Under the pieces are notes generated by a model. That model did not search any database, was not told the DNA's origin, and saw only the letters and a list, made by a program, of their open reading frames with translations. DNA of 10,905 bases, from positions 1 through 10,905 of the forward strand of contig CAZCBJ010000125.1 in assembly GCA_964496705.1 (NCBI GenBank). Reading direction: 5' to 3'. Below are positions 5,819 to 10,905 of the stretch, piece after piece. The translations under genes were made by a program, and so were the position numbers. The number at the start of each line of letters is the position of its first letter. Position 1 is the first letter of the stretch. Source of the stretch: CAZCBJ01 sp964496705. GTDB taxonomy: Bacteria > Chloroflexota > Anaerolineae > Anaerolineales > Anaerolineaceae.

Positions 5819-6739
5819 ATGAACCGCACCATTGCCACCACACTGGGTCGCAAAACCCAAGCCGAACTGGGCATGATCCTGCCCCACGAGCACATCTTCG
5901 TGGACCTGCGCACACCCGATCAACCCGGGCAGGGGAAGGCTGACAGCGCGGATGTGATCCGCCTGATGTGCCCGGAGATTGAAAAAGCGCGCCGCCTGGG
6001 TGTTTCGCTGATCGTGGACTGCGGCCCGGAGGGGGTCGGCCGCCGCGCGGACATCCTCAAGATTGTCTCAGAGGCGGCCAACTTTCCCCTGGTGGTGCCG
6101 ACCGGCATTTACCGCGAGCCGTGGGTGCCAGCCTGGGCGTACCAGGCCAGCGAGGACGAGTTATACGAGTGGATGCTGGGCGAGCTGGAGGGTGAAATCG
6201 GCGACAGCGGCGTGCAGGCTGGATTCATCAAGCTCAGCGCCGGGGATGAAGGCATCACCGAGACCGAAACCAAGATTCTGCGCGCTGCCTGCCGCGCAGC
6301 TCGCGGGGTGAACGCGCTGATCGGCTCGCACACCATCCGCGGGCGGGTGGTGCGCGACCAACTGCGCATCATCGAAGAAGCCGGTTACTCGCCCGAGCGT
6401 TTCGTGTGGATCCACGCCCAGATCGAGCCGGATTTTGAACTGAACCTGGAAATGGCGCGGCGCGGGGTGTGGATTGAATACGACGGCATCGGCGGCGAGC
6501 CGGATATCTTCTACATTGACCGCATCCAGCGTATGACCGCCGCCGGGTTTGCCGGGCAGATGATGCTGAGCATGGACCGCGGCTGGTACGACCCGGCCCA
6601 GCCGGGCGGCGGCCAACCGCGCCCCTTCACCTACCTGAACGAGACATTCCTGCCGCGCCTGCGGGCTACCGGGGTGAGTCAGGAGATCATCCACCAGTTG
6701 ACCGTTGACAACCCATTTCATGCCTTTGCGAGGAACTGA
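5819..6739 (+). CDS. Phosphotriesterase-family binuclear metal hydrolase
   Basis: This is a 306-residue amidohydrolase-superfamily TIM barrel of the phosphotriesterase (PTE) branch, which includes lactonases, PHP proteins and organophosphate hydrolases. All expected metal ligands are visible: Pro-His23-Glu-His25 on strand 1, Lys138 (Phe-Ile-Lys-Leu-Ser; the lysine normally carbamylated), His171 (Gly-Ser-His-Thr), His199 (Trp-Ile-His-Ala) and Asp253 (Leu-Ser-Met-Asp-Arg). It should therefore be an active enzyme. No signal peptide is seen, and the substrate is not predictable; a lactone or ester is more likely than an organophosphate. Two ATG codons stand in tandem. I choose 5819 because AGGAGG (5809-5814) is one base from the ATG at 5816 but four from the second. 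It follows the ATL gene by 9 bases and precedes the DUF1349 gene by 2. Confidence 0.9.
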   Translation: MNRTIATTLGRKTQAELGMILPHEHIFVDLRTPDQPGQGKADSADVIRLMCPEIEKARRLGVSLIVDCGPEGVGRRADILKIVSEAANFPLVVPTGIYREPWVPAWAYQASEDELYEWMLGELEGEIGDSGVQAGFIKLSAGDEGITETETKILRAACRAARGVNALIGSHTIRGRVVRDQLRIIEEAGYSPERFVWIHAQIEPDFELNLEMARRGVWIEYDGIGGEPDIFYIDRIQRMTAAGFAGQMMLSMDRGWYDPAQPGGGQPRPFTYLNETFLPRLRATGVSQEIIHQLTVDNPFHAFARN

Positions 6740-6741
6740 CC

Positions 6742-7356
6742 ATGAACCTGTTGGAAAATTTGACCCCAGAAATGCTGACCAGCCGCGGGCTGGCCTGGGA
6801 CAACCCGCCGCTCAAATGGGAAGCACTACACGAGGGCGGCGTGCGCGTCAGCGTGCCGGCCAAAGCCGATTACTTCCGCGACCCGTCCGGTTCACACGTC
6901 AACGACAACGCGCCGTTCCTGTGGAAGCTGACCACAGGTGATTTTGTCGCCCGCGCGCATGTGCGCCCGGCGTTCAACAGCACCTACGACTCGGGCGTGT
7001 TGATGGTGCGGCATGACCCGCAAACCTGGGCCAAGCTGTGCTTTGAGAAGACCGACTTCGGCACCACCGCGGCGGTCAGTGTGGTGACGCGCGGCTATTC
7101 CGACGACGCCAACGGCGCCGACCTGAACGCGACCGCATTGTGGCTGCAGATGGCGCGCGCCGGAGATGTCTTCGCGCTGCATTATTCGCCCGACGGGCGC
7201 GATTGGCGCATGGTGCGCGTCTTCCGCCTGGAGGTGCCTGCGACGGTGAAAGTGGGCGTGGTGGCACAGTGCCCGGTGGGGCCCGGCACCACCATTGACT
7301 GGCTGAGCTTCTCGATTGAGGAGCGCGCAGTCAGGGACGTGCGCAAAGGGATCTGA
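6742..7356 (+). CDS. DUF1349 family beta-sandwich protein
   Basis: This 204-residue protein has the pattern of the DUF1349 family (concanavalin-like beta-sandwich): an early Leu-Lys-Trp-Glu segment, Phe-Leu-Trp-Lys-Leu-Thr-Thr-Gly-Asp-Phe near residue 55, Tyr-Asp-Ser-Gly-Val-Leu-Met-Val-Arg near 90, and Trp-Ala-Lys-Leu-Cys-Phe-Glu followed by Val-Val-Thr-Arg-Gly-Tyr-Ser. The later Tyr-Ser-Pro-Asp-Gly-Arg-Asp-Trp motif is also typical of these lectin-like folds. The family is mostly uncharacterised; members are suspected to bind carbohydrate or to act in sugar metabolism. GAGGA at 6730-6734 lies seven bases ahead of ATG 6742, and only two bases separate it from the preceding stop, so it is the last gene of the ATL-phosphotriesterase operon. 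Its TGA directly abuts the stop codon of the convergent OsmC gene, with no room for a separate terminator. Confidence 0.85.
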   Translation: MNLLENLTPEMLTSRGLAWDNPPLKWEALHEGGVRVSVPAKADYFRDPSGSHVNDNAPFLWKLTTGDFVARAHVRPAFNSTYDSGVLMVRHDPQTWAKLCFEKTDFGTTAAVSVVTRGYSDDANGADLNATALWLQMARAGDVFALHYSPDGRDWRMVRVFRLEVPATVKVGVVAQCPVGPGTTIDWLSFSIEERAVRDVRKGI

Positions 7357-7764
7357 TTATTCGGGCAGAATCTCAAACGAGGTGCTGATCTCGGCCACGC
7401 CGCGCACGGTGGCGGCCACCGAGCAGTATTTCTCTTCCGAGAGATCAATCGCCTGCCGCACGGCTTTTTCGGTCAGTCCGACGCCGCGCAGCAGATATTG
7501 GACGTGGATTTTACGGAAGGTCCACGGCGGGTTGGCGTCCTGCTCGCCGCTGACCCGGATCTCCAGGCTGGCGGGCGGGGTGCGTTTCTTGGTCAGAATT
7601 TCGACCACGTCCACCGCGGTGCAGGAGGCGAGCGCCACCAGCAGCAGATCGGAGGGTTTCATACCCACGCCCTCATCCGGGGTGGACAGCACCACCGAAT
7701 GGTTGGTGGAATCGGTGCCGACAAATTGTTTTCCGCCAATCCAGCGCACGGTTGCATTTGCCAT
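7357..7764 (-). CDS. OsmC family thiol peroxidase-like protein
   Basis: This 135-residue protein has the OsmC/Ohr fold, whose members reduce organic or inorganic hydroperoxides using a pair of cysteines. Cys48 lies in Leu-Ala-Leu-Ala-Ser-Cys-Thr at the start of the long central helix, preceded by Lys-Pro-Ser-Asp-Leu-Leu. Cys114 lies in Glu-Lys-Tyr-Cys-Ser-Val, the second conserved site. The length is typical for the family. The start is supported by AGGAG (reverse strand, 7774-7770), five bases ahead of ATG, which overlaps the TAG of the regulator gene, so translation is coupled. OsmC proteins often sit with thiol-stress or reactive-sulfur genes, and here a two-cysteine CsoR-family regulator precedes it. 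Whether the substrate is peroxide or a persulfide-type oxidant cannot be told from sequence. Confidence 0.9.
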   Translation of the reverse strand: MANATVRWIGGKQFVGTDSTNHSVVLSTPDEGVGMKPSDLLLVALASCTAVDVVEILTKKRTPPASLEIRVSGEQDANPPWTFRKIHVQYLLRGVGLTEKAVRQAIDLSEEKYCSVAATVRGVAEISTSFEILPE

Positions 7765-7772
7765 ATTTGCTC

Positions 7773-8066
7773 CTATTGCTTGCTCAAGATGGCGACCATG
7801 TCCTGCAGCACCTGCTGACGCTCCGGCTGAGCCTGTTCTTCCAGGTGGTGGATGCAGTGATTGGCCGCTTCTTCAAAATAATACAGGCTGGCGGAATGCA
7901 CCGCCGAGCGGATGGCGGTCAACTGCTGCAGCACCTCGCGGCAGTCGCGCCCCTGTTCGAGCATGGACTGCACGCCGCGCAGTTGACCTTCGATGCGCTT
8001 CAGTCGCGCCATCAGGCTGGCCATCGATTGAGGATCATCAAGTTTCATGGGCTTGCCCGCTTTCAT
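7773..8066 (-). CDS. CsoR/DUF156-family repressor with CstR-like two-cysteine pattern
   Basis: This 97-residue all-helical regulator has the family core Leu-Lys-Arg-Ile-Glu-Gly-Gln-Leu-Arg-Gly (22-31), then Gly-Arg-Asp-Cys42 and Asn-His-Cys71. CsoR copper sensors use Cys, His and Cys at positions 0, +25 and +29. Here the two cysteines are 29 apart, but the +25 position is Ala67. Loss of that histidine with both cysteines kept is what persulfide-sensing CstR shows, so I infer a thiol or persulfide sensor rather than a copper sensor. His70 and the following His-His (73-74) leave some chance of metal binding. There is no clear Shine-Dalgarno sequence for Met1 (8066), Met7 (8048) or Met15 (8024), so the start is uncertain. 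It lies between the zinc-ribbon and OsmC genes and probably represses the operon's promoter. Confidence 0.88.
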   Translation of the reverse strand: MKAGKPMKLDDPQSMASLMARLKRIEGQLRGVQSMLEQGRDCREVLQQLTAIRSAVHSASLYYFEEAANHCIHHLEEQAQPERQQVLQDMVAILSKQ

Positions 8067-8100
8067 AGGGTGAAAAACCGGTCAGACGTTGATACGGGAA

Positions 8101-8117
8101 CGGCTGGCACGCAGCCG
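8101..8117. repeat. Short hairpin between zinc-ribbon and regulator genes
   Basis: CGGCTG and CAGCCG form a perfect 6-pair stem with a 5-base loop (GCACG) in the 67-base gap between the two leftward genes. No T-run follows on the reverse strand, so it may be an attenuating or RNA-stabilising hairpin, or chance. Confidence 0.4.
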
Positions 8118-8133
8118 CAAGTCTTTACCCCGC

Positions 8134-8352
8134 TCAGCGGAAAGGGCTGGACGATGAGCAGGAGCCGCCGCCGCCGGCTGCAGAGGTGGACAAAGAGGAG
8201 TTCACGCCGCGCGTGGCAAAGACCGAGATTTTCTTGTGGGTGGTGCCGCTCTTGCAATGGGGGCACTCGGGCAACTTGTCGGCTTCCGACATGCGCACCA
8301 TTTTCTCGAAATCCTGGTTGCAGGATTGACAGTGATATTCGTACAGGGGCAT
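8134..8352 (-). CDS. FmdB-type zinc ribbon protein
   Basis: This 72-residue protein begins Met-Pro-Leu-Tyr-Glu-Tyr-His-Cys, the standard opening of the FmdB / CxxC_CXXC_SSSS zinc-ribbon family. Four cysteines (Cys8-x2-Cys11 and Cys30-x2-Cys33) form one zinc site. The remainder is a low-complexity Ser/Gly-rich tail with four consecutive glycines, also typical of the family. The function is not established; regulatory or protein-binding roles have been proposed. I choose ATG 8352 rather than the in-frame GTG 8364 because the family always starts at this Met-Pro, and GAGGTG (reverse strand, 8367-8362) lies nine bases ahead as ribosome-binding site, overlapping the GTG. It is the first gene of the leftward operon and sits directly under the strong promoter at 8420-8392. 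Confidence 0.88.
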   Translation of the reverse strand: MPLYEYHCQSCNQDFEKMVRMSEADKLPECPHCKSGTTHKKISVFATRGVNSSLSTSAAGGGGSCSSSSPFR

Positions 8353-8383
8353 GGGTAAAATCACCTCGGCGTAGACTATATAC

Positions 8384-8397
8384 TATACTGGAGTATA
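8384..8397. promoter_or_regulatory. Palindromic operator candidate overlapping the fmdB-csoR-osmC promoter
   Basis: TATACTGGAGTATA is a perfect inverted repeat (6-base arms, 2-base centre). One arm is the -10 box of the leftward promoter and the other lies about at the transcription start. A repressor bound here would block the promoter. The CsoR-family protein encoded two genes in is the obvious candidate; CsoR-family sites generally have A/T-rich dyad arms around a G/C core. Extra ACTATA copies at 8375-8380, 8382-8387 and 8397-8402 flank the site. Confidence 0.55.
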
Positions 8398-8420
8398 CTA
8401 TAAAAGAGGTTGTGTGTCAA
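8392..8420 (-). promoter_or_regulatory. Strong sigma70-like promoter of the fmdB-csoR-osmC operon
   Basis: On the reverse strand a perfect -35 TTGACA (8420-8415) is followed after exactly 17 bases by TATACT (8397-8392), a 5 of 6 match to the -10. Transcription would start near 8385, about 33 bases before the ATG at 8352. This is the best-matching promoter in the window. Confidence 0.75.
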
Positions 8421-8514
8421 GCTGATCTGGGGTTGACGGCTGCTGTCACCAGGTTTATCCCATCGGGTCCGCGCCGCCACTCTGCACGCATGAAAACCAC
8501 CCAAACCTGCGCCC

Positions 8515-8543
8515 GGTTAATTTTTCCCGTTGCACAATTAACC
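8515..8543. repeat. 8-base inverted repeat over the -35 region of the coiled-coil gene
   Basis: GGTTAATT (8515-8522) and AATTAACC (8536-8543) are perfect complements, 21 bases centre to centre, about two helical turns. The -35 of the rightward promoter lies in the gap. It is upstream of the expected transcript, so a dimeric protein-binding site is more likely than an RNA hairpin. Confidence 0.45.
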
Positions 8544-8558
8544 CTCTGCGACTATACT
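8530..8558 (+). promoter_or_regulatory. Promoter of the coiled-coil membrane protein gene
   Basis: TATACT (8553-8558) is a good -10, with TTGCAC (8530-8535) 17 bases upstream as a weak -35. Transcription would begin near 8565, just ahead of AGGAG (8567-8571). The interval 8398-8577 between the two divergent promoters holds only these control sequences. Confidence 0.55.
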
Positions 8559-8577
8559 ATCCATTCAGGAGATGCTC

Positions 8578-8634
8578 ATGAGTAAGAAAAAGCAGCCCGT
8601 CGAAGCCGTTGAAACAGGAAACCGTGGCAGTTAA
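8578..8634 (+). other. 18-codon reading frame at the expected start of the coiled-coil gene (apparent frameshift)
   Basis: ATG 8578 has an ideal AGGAG (8567-8571) six bases ahead and sits just under a promoter, but the frame (Met-Ser-Lys-Lys-Lys-Gln...) stops at TAA 8632-8634. The long coiled-coil frame is the +1 frame relative to it. Removing one A from the run of five at 8587-8591, or from AAA at 8612-8614, would join them into one protein. Either the gene carries a one-base insertion (natural or an assembly error), or this is a short leader peptide. Confidence 0.5.
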
Positions 8635-9331
8635 TGAAGCCAGCGCGGGATCTGAGTCCGCGCCCACCCAGCCCGCCTCGCCAGGCCCGGAGGCTGCGCC
8701 GTCACCCGAACCCGCCGCCCCGCCCCCCGCACCACCGCGCGAATCGGGGTTGTCCAGATTTCTGCGCGCCGTTTTCAGCCCGCAGACGCGCCTGGGGCGC
8801 ATCGTCCGCCCAACGCTGCGCTGGACGGGATTCGTGGTCGCCTTTTTCGCGCTGGGCGTGCTGGCTGCCTACATCAAGCTCTACCGCCCGGCCAGCGAGC
8901 TGCTGGCGCTCAGCCAGAGCCGGCTGCAGGAAACCCGCGCGCAGCTTGCGACCGCCAACGCTGATCTGGCCAACACCCGCACCGAATTGGAGTCCACCCA
9001 GGCGCAGCTCAAGCAAACCCTCTCGGCGCAGGAGCGCTTGCAGGCGCGCCTGAGCTTGCTGAAGGTGCTCAACCACGTTCTGAGCGCGCGAATTACGCTG
9101 TACGGGCGCAATGGGGTCGAGGCGCAGAAATCGCTGGAGGCGGCGCAGGGGGCGCTGGAGGAGGTGCTGCCTCAGATGCGCGCCGCGGATGAGACCACGG
9201 CTGAGCAGCTAAAAACCCGGCTGGCGTTGGCGCTGAGCGAATTGAACGACCCGCAGACTGCTCAGGCTGATCTGACCATATTGACCGGTAAACTGCTGGA
9301 GGCGGAAAAATTATTTACAGATATGCCGTGA
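8609..9331 (+). CDS. Membrane-anchored coiled-coil protein, function unknown
   Basis: This protein is 240 residues long if read from TTG 8609. GTG 8624 with AGGA at 8616-8619 is an alternative start, and the true N-terminus may come from ATG 8578 through a frameshift. The first about 45 residues are Pro/Ala/Glu-rich and probably disordered. Residues 72-91 (Trp-Thr-Gly-Phe-Val-Val-Ala-Phe-Phe...) form a single membrane helix. Residues about 95-155 have heptad-like Leu/Ala spacing with many Gln, Glu and Arg (for example Leu-Gln-Glu-Thr-Arg-Ala-Gln-Leu), a clear coiled coil, and the C-terminal 85 residues are further helices rich in Ala, Leu and Glu. The topology suggests an envelope protein with a short disordered cytoplasmic tail, resembling HemX-like or cell-division coiled-coil proteins in outline only. 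I do not recognise a family. It overlaps the convergent Nudix gene by 17 bases. Confidence 0.75.
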   Translation: MKQETVAVNEASAGSESAPTQPASPGPEAAPSPEPAAPPPAPPRESGLSRFLRAVFSPQTRLGRIVRPTLRWTGFVVAFFALGVLAAYIKLYRPASELLALSQSRLQETRAQLATANADLANTRTELESTQAQLKQTLSAQERLQARLSLLKVLNHVLSARITLYGRNGVEAQKSLEAAQGALEEVLPQMRAADETTAEQLKTRLALALSELNDPQTAQADLTILTGKLLEAEKLFTDMP

Positions 9332-9785
9332 GCGGCGCGTAGGGGTTAAGCGGCTCAGGCGGGATCGGGCGGCAATTGCCGTCCAGCGCGCGGCGCGCCA
9401 GCCAGGCGCACCACGGCTCAAAAGACTCGTCGAAAGTTTCGATCTCGGCGCGGCTGAGATAGGCAGCCCGGTCGGTCTCAGCGCCGTCCGGGGCTGGCTC
9501 GCCGTCCAGATGCTCGCACAGGTAAACGATGCCGATCCATCCGGGCAAGTCCAGGTTCTGAATACCCAGCAAACCGAGGATGCGCGCCTGCACGCCGGCT
9601 TCCTCGCAGATTTCGCGCAGCACGGCGGCATCCGGGCTCTCGCCGCGCTCGACCATGCCCCAGGGGATGCTCCACTGCCCGCCCAACGCATGCCCGGGGG
9701 ATTGGCGCACAAACAGGATGCGCGCTCCGCGCAGCACCACCGCACCCACACAAACAGTCAGGTTGGTTGTGTCACCGCCGCTCAT
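9315..9785 (-). CDS. Nudix hydrolase
   Basis: This 156-residue protein carries a complete Nudix box at residues 43-65: Gly43, then five residues, Glu49, then seven residues, Arg57-Glu58-Ile-Cys-Glu61-Glu62-Ala-Gly64-Val. It matches the Gx5Ex7REUxEExGU consensus without deviation, so the metal-binding glutamates are all present and the enzyme should hydrolyse a nucleoside diphosphate linked to another group. Upstream, Gly-Gln-Trp-Ser-Ile-Pro-Trp-Gly is the usual strand leading into the box. The substrate is unknown; ADP-ribose, NADH or nucleotide house-cleaning are typical for this size. The start is firm, with reverse-strand GGAGG six bases ahead of ATG 9785. A weak TATGAT (9812-9807) may be its -10. 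Its 3' end overlaps that of the coiled-coil gene. Confidence 0.92.
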   Translation of the reverse strand: MSGGDTTNLTVCVGAVVLRGARILFVRQSPGHALGGQWSIPWGMVERGESPDAAVLREICEEAGVQARILGLLGIQNLDLPGWIGIVYLCEHLDGEPAPDGAETDRAAYLSRAEIETFDESFEPWCAWLARRALDGNCRPIPPEPLNPYAPLTAYL

Positions 9786-9825
9786 CGCTCACCTCCGCCA
9801 GGGTTGATCATATCCCACTTTTACC

Positions 9826-9854
9826 GAAACCGGGTATACTTGGCCACAGGTTTC
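9826..9854. repeat. Inverted repeat flanking the -10 of the SDR gene
   Basis: GAAACC (9826-9831) and GGTTTC (9849-9854) are perfect 6-base complements separated by 17 bases, with the TATACT -10 box of the SDR gene between them. It is a possible operator, but 6-base arms can arise by chance. Confidence 0.3.
9835..9840 (+). promoter_or_regulatory. -10 box of the SDR gene
   Basis: TATACT (5 of 6 matches) lies 43 bases ahead of the ATG at 9884; no convincing -35 is seen at 16-18 bases. Ribosome binding would use TGGAG at 9872-9876, seven bases ahead of the ATG. Confidence 0.4.
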
Positions 9855-9883
9855 CAAATAAATTTTAATCGTGGAGTTTTTCT

Positions 9884-10897
9884 ATGAAGGTCTTGATCAT
9901 CGGCGGGACAGGATTGATCAGCACCTATATCACCCAACTCCTGGCCAGCCAGGCGGTGGACTTGACCCTCTACAACCGCGGTTTGAGCCAGGCTCCCACC
10001 CCGCCCGGGGTGCGCCTGCTGCGCGGCGACCGCAGCGACCGCCCAGCCTTCGAAGCGCAGATGCGCGAGGCTGGGACGTTCGACGCGGTCATCGACATGG
10101 TCGCTTATGCTCCGCAGGACGGCGAGAGCGCCGCGCGCGCCTTCCGCGGGCGGGTGGGTCAATTCATCTTCTGCTCCACCGTGGACGTGTATCTCAAGCC
10201 TGCCTCGCGCTACCCCTACACCGAGGCCGAGGGCTATGGCGGACTGAACGATTATGCCGCCAACAAAGTGGTCATCGAAAAACGCCTGTGGCAGGCGCAC
10301 CAGGCGGGCGACTTCGCGCTGACCATCATCCGCCCCGCTTACACTTACGGCGAAGGTCGCGGGCCGCTGCACACCTTCGGTGGGCGCACCACCTACATTG
10401 ACCGCCTGCGGCGCGGCAAGCCGCTGGTGGTGCACGGCGACGGCAACTCGTTCTGGGTGGCCTGCCATGCCAGCGACGTGGCGCGCAGCTTCGTGACTGC
10501 GCTGGGCAACCCGCGCAGCTTTGGCAGGGCGTATCACACCGCGGGTGAAGAGTGGCTGACCTGGGATACCTACCACCGCCTGGCGGCCGAAGCCATCGGC
10601 GCGCCGCCCCCGCAGTTGGTGCATATCCCCACCGATTTCCTGGCCAGGGTCGTCTCGCAGCAAGCTGGACTGGCGCTCACCAACCTGCAGTTCAATAACA
10701 TCTTCGACAATTCCGCCGCGCGGGCTGACCTGGATTTCCGCTACACCGTGCCCTGGGCGCAGGGCGCGCGGCGCATGGTGGACTGGCTGGATGCGCACAA
10801 CGGGGTGGAGAACAGCGACCTGGATGATCTTGAAGACCGGCTGGCGGCCGCCTGGCAGCGGGCAGGCAGCCAAATGACAGGTGAAATGAATGCGTGA
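9884..10897 (+). CDS. NAD-dependent epimerase/dehydratase (extended SDR family)
   Basis: This 337-residue protein should act on a nucleotide sugar or similar substrate with NAD(P). The N-terminal Rossmann turn is Ile-Gly7-Gly8-Thr-Gly10-Leu-Ile-Ser, followed by an acidic-to-basic strand end (Tyr-Asn-Arg-Gly) and Gly-Asp-Arg-Ser-Asp, as in extended and atypical SDRs. The active-site set is complete: Ser98-Thr99 in Phe-Cys-Ser-Thr-Val-Asp-Val-Tyr, and Tyr124-x3-Lys128 in Asn-Asp-Tyr-Ala-Ala-Asn-Lys. The Arg-Pro-Ala-Tyr-Thr-Tyr-Gly-Glu motif is where extended SDRs contact the substrate, and Val-Ala-Cys-His-Ala-Ser-Asp-Val-Ala resembles their Val-His-Val-x-Asp-Val. The phrase Tyr-Asn-Arg-Gly suggests NADP preference, which is an inference. 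Length is standard. The gene seems to have its own promoter and is divergent from the Nudix gene. Confidence 0.9.
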   Translation: MKVLIIGGTGLISTYITQLLASQAVDLTLYNRGLSQAPTPPGVRLLRGDRSDRPAFEAQMREAGTFDAVIDMVAYAPQDGESAARAFRGRVGQFIFCSTVDVYLKPASRYPYTEAEGYGGLNDYAANKVVIEKRLWQAHQAGDFALTIIRPAYTYGEGRGPLHTFGGRTTYIDRLRRGKPLVVHGDGNSFWVACHASDVARSFVTALGNPRSFGRAYHTAGEEWLTWDTYHRLAAEAIGAPPPQLVHIPTDFLARVVSQQAGLALTNLQFNNIFDNSAARADLDFRYTVPWAQGARRMVDWLDAHNGVENSDLDDLEDRLAAAWQRAGSQMTGEMNA

Positions 10898-10905
10898 GGA
10901 TGGAA
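10890..10905 (+). CDS. Possible start of a downstream gene, cut by the window end
   Basis: ATG 10890 overlaps the last codons of the SDR gene, with AGGTGA (10879-10884) five bases ahead. Only five codons are visible (Met-Arg-Glu-Asp-Gly), so nothing can be said of its product and it may be chance. Confidence 0.3.

Noticed and set aside
8584..8592. Programmed -1 frameshift at the A-run AAGAAAAAG.
   Set aside because: The long frame needs a +1 shift, and the heptamer in the zero frame is G-AAA-AAG rather than A-AAA-AAG, so a dnaX-like slippery site does not fit.
8634..9053. Forward frame starting at the TAATG overlap after the 18-codon frame.
   Set aside because: It is extremely Arg/Pro/Ser-rich and out of frame with the coiled-coil protein, whose membrane helix and heptads show the real frame.
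9821..10873. Reverse-strand open frame of 350 codons opposite the SDR gene.
   Set aside because: The forward strand carries a complete SDR with Rossmann and Tyr-x3-Lys motifs; the reverse frame has low-complexity His/Arg/Val-rich composition and no family pattern.
1..10905. CRISPR array, tRNA or rRNA genes, insertion sequences, phage or toxin-antitoxin genes.
   Set aside because: No regularly spaced repeats, cloverleaf sequences, transposase motifs or typical toxin/antitoxin pairs were seen on either strand by reading.

Overview
The window is GC-rich bacterial chromosome (roughly 60% G+C by eye) with compact, mostly short operons and no tRNA, rRNA, CRISPR array, transposase or phage gene that I can see. 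The mix of families (GH172/DUF2961, DUF1349, a phosphotriesterase-like enzyme, a YcaQ-type glycosylase, an FmdB zinc ribbon, a CsoR-type regulator and OsmC) together with promoters built on good -10 boxes reminds me of Chloroflexota, perhaps Anaerolineae. That assignment is an inference from gene content, not from a marker gene.

Layout. 1-1135 (+): the 3' end of a probable glycoside hydrolase or related carbohydrate enzyme, then a small two-helix membrane protein. 1231-2472 (+): a Gfo/Idh/MocA-type dehydrogenase with its own sigma70-like promoter. 2473-2718: a non-coding stretch between convergent genes, packed with inverted repeats, one of them a long composite hairpin. 2719-2958 (-): a small membrane protein. 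3125-5400 (+): a GH172-family glycosidase overlapping a YcaQ/AlkX-like DNA glycosylase. 5420-7356 (+): an alkyltransferase-like (ATL) protein, a phosphotriesterase-family metal hydrolase and a DUF1349 protein, tightly spaced. 7357-8352 (-): an operon of FmdB-type zinc ribbon, CsoR-family regulator and OsmC-type peroxidase, reading from 8352 down to 7357. 8578-9331 (+): a membrane-anchored coiled-coil protein whose 5' end appears frameshifted. 9315-9785 (-): a Nudix hydrolase. 9884-10897 (+): an extended-SDR epimerase/dehydratase.

How the genes may work together. The carbohydrate genes (1-531, 1231-2472, 3125-4222, 9884-10897) look like a saprophytic sugar-processing background. The YcaQ-like glycosylase and the ATL protein lie 19 bases apart and both belong to families handling alkylated DNA, so this is a small candidate alkylation-repair locus. 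The fmdB-csoR-osmC operon is the most interesting regulatory unit. Its regulator keeps the two cysteines of the family but lacks the metal-binding histidine, as in persulfide sensors, and the promoter (TTGACA, 17-base spacer, TATACT) overlaps a perfect 14-base palindrome that is a natural operator candidate. I did not find a clearly new defence system or mobile system; the strongest unexplained signal is the structured intergenic region at 2495-2695.
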